Part shown: one piece after another, positions 58,508 to 64,000 of the stretch
Layout of the letters: every line of letters starts with the position of its first letter
How positions within the stretch are numbered: the stretch's first letter is position 1
Assembly: GCA_040757715.1 (NCBI GenBank)
Contig: JBFLWS010000001.1
Span: 248,001-312,000 of the forward strand
From: CAIMFV01 sp040757715
GTDB taxonomy: Bacteria; Pseudomonadota; Alphaproteobacteria; Caulobacterales; Caulobacteraceae
Direction: 5' to 3'
Length of the DNA: 64,000 bases
Position numbers and translations under genes: made by a program
The notes under the pieces: model-generated
Databases searched by the model: none
What the model was told of the DNA's origin: nothing
What the model saw: the letters and a program-made list of their open reading frames with translations, nothing else

Positions 58508-59596
58508 TCAGCTCGCCGCCGGACCGAACACGCGCCAGGCGGACACCGCCACCACGGCCACCAGCGAGGTCGGCAGGAAGATCTTCCAGCCCAGGCGCAT
58601 CAGCTGGTCGTAGCGGTAGCGCGGCACCATGGCCTTCACCATGGCGAACATGAAGAACCAGAAGAGGACCTTCAGGGCGAACCACAACAGCGCGTGGATG
58701 GTGCCGAGCACCGTGCCGGCCGCGAAAATCCCGCCCTCGGTGGGATAGGGCGCGTTCCAGCCGCCCATGAAGAGGATGGTCAGCATGGCGCACATGAACA
58801 CGATGGAGGTGTACTCGCCGATCATGAACAGCAGGTACGGCGTCGAGGAATATTCCACCTGATAGCCGGCCACCAGCTCAGCCTCAGCCTCGGCGAGGTC
58901 GAAGGGCGGGCGGTTGGTTTCGGCGAGCGCCGAGACGAAGAACACCATCATCATGGGGAACATGACGAGAGCCATGGGCAGGCCTTCGACGCCGCGCCCG
59001 CCGAGCATGTTCCAGTTGAGAATGCCGCCCTTCTGATGCTCGACGATCTCGGAGAGGTTCATGGAGCCGGCGAACAGGATCACGGTGATGATCACGAAGC
59101 CGATGGAGACTTCATAGCTCACCATCTGCGCCGCCGAGCGCAGAGCGCCCAGGAACGGATACTTTGAGTTGGACGCCCAGCCGCCCATGATGATGCCGTA
59201 GACGCCCAGCGAGGAGATGGCCAAAAGGTAGAGGATGCCGACATTGATGTTCGACACCACCCAGCCCGGGGCGAACGGGATCACCGCCCAGGAGCCGAAG
59301 GCGAGGATGAAGGTGATCAGCGGCGCGGCCAGGAACACCACGCGGTCCGAGCCCGCCGGGATGGTGATTTCCTTCAGCACGAACTTGATGAAGTCGGCGA
59401 ACGACTGGAGGAGGCCGAAGGCGCCCACCACGTTGGGGCCCTTGCGCAGCATCACCGCCGCCCAGATCTTGCGGTCCGCCAGCAGGAGGAAGGCGAGGCT
59501 GATCAGGACGACGATCATCACCGCCAGAATCTGAGCCACCGTGACGATGGTCCACAGCACCGGCGGATTGGTGAGGACGGCCATAATGTCGTTCAT
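58508..59596 (-). CDS. nuoH: NADH-quinone oxidoreductase subunit H
   Basis: 362 residues. Forms the quinone chamber. Conserved charged helices seen in QSFADFIKFVLKEI, ALAETNRPPFDLAEAEAELV and FWFFMFAMVKAMVPRYRYDQ. 12 bases before nuoI and six after nuoG. Confidence 0.97.
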   Translation of the reverse strand: MNDIMAVLTNPPVLWTIVTVAQILAVMIVVLISLAFLLLADRKIWAAVMLRKGPNVVGAFGLLQSFADFIKFVLKEITIPAGSDRVVFLAAPLITFILAFGSWAVIPFAPGWVVSNINVGILYLLAISSLGVYGIIMGGWASNSKYPFLGALRSAAQMVSYEVSIGFVIITVILFAGSMNLSEIVEHQKGGILNWNMLGGRGVEGLPMALVMFPMMMVFFVSALAETNRPPFDLAEAEAELVAGYQVEYSSTPYLLFMIGEYTSIVFMCAMLTILFMGGWNAPYPTEGGIFAAGTVLGTIHALLWFALKVLFWFFMFAMVKAMVPRYRYDQLMRLGWKIFLPTSLVAVVAVSAWRVFGPAAS

Positions 59597-59602
59597 GGTC
59601 GC

Positions 59603-61666
59603 TTACTCCGCCGCCAGCGCCTTGGCCCGCGCCTGGCCGACGGTGCGCGAGCACTCGGCCATGGTCACGCTGGCGCGCGCGATGGGATTGGTGAGGTAGA
59701 AGTCCTTGATCGGGCTCGTGAACGGCGTGTCGGAGACCGCGCCGGCGACGCCGATGGCCCCGACATCGAAGCCGCCCGCCGTGACTGAGCCCGGCGCATA
59801 GTCCACCTGGCCGAAGGTGGGATGGTCGTTGATCAGCTTGGCGCGCAAGGCGTCCAGGCTGTCATAGGGCAGCTTGTGGCCGAGGTCTTCGGAGAGGGCG
59901 CGGAAGATGGTCCAGTCCTCTTTCGCGTCGCCCTTAGGGAACACGGCGCGTTCGGCGATCTGCACCCGGCCCTCGGTGTTCACATAGATGCCCGGCTTTT
60001 CGGTATAGGCCGCGCCCGGCAGGATCACGTCGGCGCGGCTCGCGCCGGCATCGCCGTGCGTGCCCACATAGACCACCAGGGCCTTGCCGAGCTTGGAGGT
60101 GTCGATCTCATCGGCGCCCAGGAGGAACACCACGTCGAGTTCGCCGGCCTCGGCCGCAGCCATCATGCCCGCCACGTCCTTGCCGCCCGTCGCCGGCAGG
60201 AAGCCCATGTCGAGGCCGCCCACTCGCGCCGCTGCGGTGTGCAGCACGTTGAAGCCGTTCCAGCCGTCCTTGACCACGCCGAGGCTCTTGGCCGCCTGAC
60301 CGATGAGGTTCAGCACCGCCGCGCCGTCGTTGCGCGCCAGAGCCCCCTGCCCCACCAGGAACATCGGGCGCTCCTTGGCGGGGGGCTTGTGATCCAGGAA
60401 CTGGCGGATCGCGTTGGGGCCAGCGCCCAGATAATTGTAGCGATAGGTGAGATCGGCCTCTTCGCCGATGACGCCCACCAGGAGCTTGCCCGACAGCCAG
60501 CGCTTGCGGATGCGGGCGTTCAGCACCGGGGCTTCCAGGCGCGGATTGGCGCCGATGATCATCAGGGCGTCGGCCTCTTCGATCCCGGCGAGGGTGGAGT
60601 TGAACAGCCAGCTCTCGCGCGGACCGGCGCCCAGCTTGGTCCCGTCCTGACGGCAGTCGAGGTTGGGGACGCCAAGGGCGCGGAAGAGGTCGAGGGCCGC
60701 CTTCATGGACTCGGCGTCCTGCAGGTCGCCAGCGATGACGCCGATGCGCTCCGGCTTGGTCGCCTTCACGGCGGCGGCCACGGCGGCGAAGGCCTGGCCC
60801 CAGTTGGCGGCTTCCAGCTTGCCCTCGCGGCGCACATAGGGCCGATCCAGGCGCTGGCGGATGAGGCCGTCGCAGGCGTGGCGGGTCTTGTCGGAGATCC
60901 ACTCTTCGTTCACCGCCTCGTTCACGCGCGGCAGCACGCGCAGCACGGTGGGGCCGCGGGCGTCCACGCGAATGGCGGAGCCGAGGGCGTCCATCACGTC
61001 CACGCTCTCGGTCTTCTTCAGCTCCCAGGGGCGGGCGTTGAAGGCGTAGGGCTTGGAGGTGAGAGCGCCCACGGGGCACAGGTCCACCACGTTGCCGGAG
61101 AGTTCGCTAGTCACCGCGGACTGGAGATAGGTGGTGATCTCGGCGTTCTCGCCGCGATTGACGAGGCCCATTTCCGGCGAGCCGGCCACTTCGGTGATGA
61201 AGCGGACGCAGCGGGTGCACTGGATGCAGCGGGTCATGGCCGTCTTGATCAACGGCCCCATGAACTTTTCTTCCACCGCGCGCTTGTTCTCTTCGAAGCG
61301 CGAGCCGCCGCGGCCATAGCCCATGGCCTCGTCCTGCAGGTCGCACTCGCCGCCCTGGTCGCAGATCGGGCAGTCCAGCGGGTGGTTGACCAGCAGGAAC
61401 TCCATCACGCCCTCGCGGGCCTTCTTCACCATCGGGGTGTTGGTGAAGATCTCCTGGTTGTCGGCAGCCGGCAGGGCGCAGGACGCCTGCGGCTTCGGCG
61501 GGCCGGGCTTCACTTCCACCAGACACATACGGCAGTTGCCGGCGATGGAGAGGCGCTCGTGGTAGCAGAAGCGCGGGATTTCCTCACCCGCCAGCTCGGC
61601 CACCTGCAGCACGGTCATCCCGGGCTCGAACTCGACCTCAACGCCGTTGACCTTGGCTTTAGGCAT
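59603..61666 (-). CDS. nuoG: NADH-quinone oxidoreductase subunit G
   Basis: 687 residues. N-terminal [2Fe-2S] (CYHERLSIAGNCRMCLVEV), His-ligated cluster (HPLDCPICDQGGECDLQD) and [4Fe-4S] (CIQCTRCVRFITEVAG) domains, then the molybdopterin-oxidoreductase-like C-terminal domain without molybdenum. Distal electron relay of complex I. Separated from nuoF by the toxin-antitoxin pair and a 145-base gap holding a hairpin. Confidence 0.97.
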   Translation of the reverse strand: MPKAKVNGVEVEFEPGMTVLQVAELAGEEIPRFCYHERLSIAGNCRMCLVEVKPGPPKPQASCALPAADNQEIFTNTPMVKKAREGVMEFLLVNHPLDCPICDQGGECDLQDEAMGYGRGGSRFEENKRAVEEKFMGPLIKTAMTRCIQCTRCVRFITEVAGSPEMGLVNRGENAEITTYLQSAVTSELSGNVVDLCPVGALTSKPYAFNARPWELKKTESVDVMDALGSAIRVDARGPTVLRVLPRVNEAVNEEWISDKTRHACDGLIRQRLDRPYVRREGKLEAANWGQAFAAVAAAVKATKPERIGVIAGDLQDAESMKAALDLFRALGVPNLDCRQDGTKLGAGPRESWLFNSTLAGIEEADALMIIGANPRLEAPVLNARIRKRWLSGKLLVGVIGEEADLTYRYNYLGAGPNAIRQFLDHKPPAKERPMFLVGQGALARNDGAAVLNLIGQAAKSLGVVKDGWNGFNVLHTAAARVGGLDMGFLPATGGKDVAGMMAAAEAGELDVVFLLGADEIDTSKLGKALVVYVGTHGDAGASRADVILPGAAYTEKPGIYVNTEGRVQIAERAVFPKGDAKEDWTIFRALSEDLGHKLPYDSLDALRAKLINDHPTFGQVDYAPGSVTAGGFDVGAIGVAGAVSDTPFTSPIKDFYLTNPIARASVTMAECSRTVGQARAKALAAE

Positions 61667-61699
61667 CTACGAATCCTCAGAGCGGCGCCGGACCACGAC

Positions 61700-61721
61700 A
61701 AAGGGGCGCGCATTGCGCCCC
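61700..61721 (-). terminator. Terminator-like hairpin just upstream of nuoG
   Basis: Perfect 7-bp stem GGGGCGC (61703-61709) / GCGCCCC (61715-61721), loop of five, followed on the minus strand by TTTGT. It lies between the DUF5615 gene and nuoG and could end or attenuate transcription entering nuoG. The T run is short, so it is weak. Confidence 0.45.
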
Positions 61722-61811
61722 CCGGCCACAGCCGAACCGCCGCGAAGCAGCGCCGACCGTCTCGGGCGGGGTGTTCGCGCATTTGCGGGAAAGGTTCAAG
61801 TGCCAGAACGT

Positions 61812-62135
61812 CTAAAACACGCGGACAATTTGCTCACCGCCTCGCAGACGCTCCACAACGCCAGCCCACTGTGCATCCAAAGTCAAAATAAGCTGGGCGT
61901 TGCCGACATTTCCGATTCGGATCGACACCAGCTGAACGGGCAGGCCGTTGGGCCAGGCAAGGTAGTCCGCGTCCTTGCTTACGATCACAGCGCCAAGCTC
62001 GACCGCCTTGGCGACGACAGCCGCGTCGGCCATGGCCAACAGCCCGTGTTCCGCCACGTGGTCGGCGGAATACCCCTTGCTGCGCAACCAGCGCACGATC
62101 ACCGGAGAGAGCTGCTCGTCGAGCAGAAACCTCAT
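61812..62135 (-). CDS. DUF5615 PIN-like toxin
   Basis: 107 residues. PIN-like acidic residues: Asp6/Glu7 in FLLDEQLSPVIVRWLRSKGY, Glu29 region in HVAEHGLLAMADAAV, and IVSKDADYLAW. DUF5615 proteins are predicted RNases of type II modules. ATG 62135 overlaps the DUF433 gene by four bases. Confidence 0.88.
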   Translation of the reverse strand: MRFLLDEQLSPVIVRWLRSKGYSADHVAEHGLLAMADAAVVAKAVELGAVIVSKDADYLAWPNGLPVQLVSIRIGNVGNAQLILTLDAQWAGVVERLRGGEQIVRVF

Positions 62136-62359
62136 TCCGCTGCGGAGACAATGGGATGATTGATCTCGCGCGCCGCGTAGTTGAGGGCCGCCGGAATGTC
62201 TTCCGGCTCAAGGTACGGATAATCTTCCAGGAGTTCGGCCACGCTGACGCCGTTGGCGAGCAGTTCCAACAGGTCCGACACCAGGAAGCGCAGGCCCCTG
62301 ATGCAGGGCCGGCCGCCCAGCTTGCCAGGCTCAGCAGTGATCCTCGGCGCGATTTCCAT
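62132..62359 (-). CDS. DUF433 antitoxin
   Basis: 75 residues. PRITAEPGKLGGRPCIRGLR followed by VSDLLELLANGVSVAELLED is the DUF433 core; these are VapB-like DNA-binding antitoxins paired with DUF5615. Starts 43 bases after the nuoF stop on the same strand, so it will be co-transcribed with nuoF. It sits where nuoG would normally follow nuoF directly. Confidence 0.88.
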   Translation of the reverse strand: MEIAPRITAEPGKLGGRPCIRGLRFLVSDLLELLANGVSVAELLEDYPYLEPEDIPAALNYAAREINHPIVSAAE

Positions 62360-62402
62360 GCGCCAAGACTAGCAGAAACGGCGGCGCGCCGCCATTCAGC
62401 CC

Positions 62403-63716
62403 CTATTCGGCGGCGACGGCGTGGCCCTGGAACACGGCCTTGCCGGCGCGATAGCTGGCGATTCGCGCCTCCACCTCGGGGCGGAAGTGGCGGAACAGGC
62501 CCTGGATCGGCCACGCGGCGGCGTCGCCGAGGGCGCAGATGGTGTGGCCTTCCACCTGGGTGGTGACCTCCAAGAGCATGTCGATCTCGTGCATCTCCGC
62601 CTCGCCGCGGGCCATGCGCTCCATCACCCGCCACATCCAGCCGGTGCCTTCGCGGCACGGCGTGCACTGGCCGCAGCTCTCGTGCTTGTAGAAGTAGCTG
62701 ATGCGGGCGATGGCGCGGACGAGGTCGGTGGACTTGTCCATGACGATCACCGCCGCGGTGCCGAGGCCCGAGCGCAGCTCGCGCAGCGAATCGAAGTCCA
62801 TCAGCGCGGTTTCGCACTGCTCGGCCGGGATCATGGGCACGGAGGAGCCGCCGGGGATGATGGCCTTCAGATTGCCCCAGCCGCCGCGCACGCCGCCGCA
62901 ATGGTCTTCCAGCAGCTGCTTCAGCGGAATGGACATGGCGTCTTCCACGTTGCAGGGCTTGTTCACGTGGCCGGAGACGCACATCAGCTTGGTGCCGGTG
63001 TTGTTGGGACGGCCAAAGCCCGCGAACCACTGAGCCCCGCGGCGCAGGATGGTGCCCGCCACGGCGATGGATTCGACGTTGTTCACCGTGGTGGGGCAAC
63101 CATAGAGGCCGGCGCCCGCCGGGAACGGCGGCTTCAGGCGCGGCTGCCCCTTCTTGCCTTCCAGGCTTTCCAAGAGCGCGGTTTCTTCGCCGCAGATATA
63201 GGCCCCGGCGCCGTGGTGGACGTAGAGGTCGAAGTCCCAGCCGTGGATATTGCCCTTGCCGATGAGCTTGGCCTCATAGGCCTCTTTCACAGCCGCCTCG
63301 AGCACCTCGCGCTCGCGCACATATTCGCCGCGCAGATAGATGTAGCAGGCGTGGGCCCGCATGGCGAAGGAGGCGATCAGGCAGCCCTCAATGAGGAGGT
63401 GCGGATCGTGGCGCAGGATCTCGCGGTCCTTGCAGGTGCCCGGCTCGGATTCGTCGGCGTTGACCACCAGATAGTGCGGCCGCGCGCCCACTTCCTTGGG
63501 CATGAAGGACCATTTGAGGCCGGTGCCGAAGCCGGCGCCGCCGCGGCCGCGCAGGCCCGAATTCTTGATCTGGTTGACGATCCAGTCCGGCCCCTGGGCC
63601 AGCATATCCGGCGTCGCATTCCAGGCCCCGCGCGTCTTCGCCGCCTCGATGCCCCAGTCGTGCAGGCCATAGAGATTGGTGAAGATACGATCCTTGTCTT
63701 CCAAGATGCCGGCCAT
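62403..63716 (-). CDS. nuoF: NADH-quinone oxidoreductase subunit F
   Basis: 437 residues. NADH- and FMN-binding subunit. FMN site GLRGRGGAGFGTGLKWSF, NADH region GAGAYICGEETALLESLEGK, N3 cluster ESCGQCTPCREGTGWMWR with a later Cys in GHTICALGDAAAWP. Start ATG 63716. No nuoE is seen in the 284 bases upstream that remain in the window. Confidence 0.97.
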   Translation of the reverse strand: MAGILEDKDRIFTNLYGLHDWGIEAAKTRGAWNATPDMLAQGPDWIVNQIKNSGLRGRGGAGFGTGLKWSFMPKEVGARPHYLVVNADESEPGTCKDREILRHDPHLLIEGCLIASFAMRAHACYIYLRGEYVREREVLEAAVKEAYEAKLIGKGNIHGWDFDLYVHHGAGAYICGEETALLESLEGKKGQPRLKPPFPAGAGLYGCPTTVNNVESIAVAGTILRRGAQWFAGFGRPNNTGTKLMCVSGHVNKPCNVEDAMSIPLKQLLEDHCGGVRGGWGNLKAIIPGGSSVPMIPAEQCETALMDFDSLRELRSGLGTAAVIVMDKSTDLVRAIARISYFYKHESCGQCTPCREGTGWMWRVMERMARGEAEMHEIDMLLEVTTQVEGHTICALGDAAAWPIQGLFRHFRPEVEARIASYRAGKAVFQGHAVAAE

Positions 63717-64000
63717 GGGTCCGCTCCAGAAACGGGACTTCGTACATCAGCCCCGCGACGTCTCATCCATCCGGGGCGGCGAACGCCTGGCTAGAAGCCG
63801 GATTCGCCGTCCTTGGACGTGTTGGCCAGCGACATAGCGCCTGTCGAGAGCGAAACCAACCGAGAAGTCTTAGGAACCCCAGCCTTCCTTGGTCGAAGCG
63901 CATTTCCCCAGCAATTCGTCACACGCGGGCAATCGACAGGCGGGCACCGGCGCTCTACCCTGAAATGTATAAATTTGATGGAGTTGCGGCCTTGGAACCG
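63717..64000. other. Region upstream of nuoF with no confidently assignable gene
   Basis: 284 bases. nuoE, normally before nuoF, is not here. On the minus strand one frame is open from the window edge to TAA at 63870 and ends ACDELLGKCASTKEGWGS, with only moderate codon bias. On the plus strand, ATG at 63969 in AAATGTATAAATTTGATGG could begin a gene running off the window. Neither is supported enough to call. Confidence 0.4.

Noticed and set aside
59822..61891. 689-codon open frame on the plus strand opposite nuoG
   Set aside because: Antisense shadow with biased, low-complexity composition; nuoG on the other strand is complete with all cluster motifs.

Overview
The window is high-GC, densely coded DNA from an alphaproteobacterium, most likely a member of the Caulobacterales (Caulobacter/Phenylobacterium-like). 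This rests on gene content and order recognised by eye: nrdR-glyA beside a MucR-family regulator and ALAS-type hemA; a stand-alone motB; Bpt-type aminoacyl-tRNA-protein transferase; LpxI instead of LpxH; the block rpsB-tsf-pyrH-frr-uppS-cdsA-dxr-rseP-bamA-skp-lpxD-fabZ-lpxA-lpxI-lpxB; short-type proS; RNase J; and a SidA-like 29-residue SOS peptide just upstream of dnaE. No rRNA, tRNA, CRISPR array, complete insertion sequence or prophage was seen.

Layout. 1-2663: end of a riboflavin/nusB-type locus (nusB start, nrdR, glyA, minus strand) and a divergent MucR-like regulator. 2857-10462 (minus): a branched-chain (valine) degradation cluster (acyl-CoA dehydrogenase, 3-hydroxyisobutyryl-CoA hydrolase, 3-hydroxyisobutyrate dehydrogenase) with a large M16 peptidase inside it, followed by hemA. 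10589-12745 (plus): membrane protein, hemB, IspZ-like protein. 12758-14108 (minus): second HIBADH-family dehydrogenase and a flavin reductase. 14247-21065: motB, bpt, comEC (minus), gltX, gltA. 21123-37084 (minus): GST, the lipid A genes, then the outer-membrane assembly/isoprenoid/phospholipid/translation block. 37270-40873 (minus): dnaE preceded by the SOS peptide gene. 41034-43237 (minus): an unusual nuclease-like gene and a small membrane protein, which is the most accessory-looking stretch. 43362-46709 (minus): lolD, lolC/E-type gene, proS. 46848-47539 (plus): a HigB/HigA-like toxin-antitoxin pair with two matching operators. 47558-63716 (minus): DUF1467, methylmalonyl-CoA epimerase, secreted protein, rnj, coaX, birA, then nuoN-M-L-K-J-I-H-G-F, with a DUF433/DUF5615 toxin-antitoxin pair sitting between nuoF and nuoG.

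How the genes work together. Valine degradation plus methylmalonyl-CoA epimerase feeds propionyl-CoA carbon towards succinyl-CoA, which is a substrate of HemA; HemA and HemB start haem synthesis, and GltX supplies charged tRNA for translation. The long minus-strand block couples ribosome recycling and nucleotide supply to undecaprenyl phosphate, CDP-diacylglycerol, isoprenoid precursors, outer-membrane protein folding and lipid A. The nuo genes encode most of respiratory complex I.

The best leads are the predicted sidA gene with a perfect LexA box, the nuclease flanked by five repeat modules at 41034-42542, the toxin-antitoxin module embedded in the nuo operon, the two identical-arm operators of the HigBA-like module, and a dispersed palindrome present twice with different outer stems.
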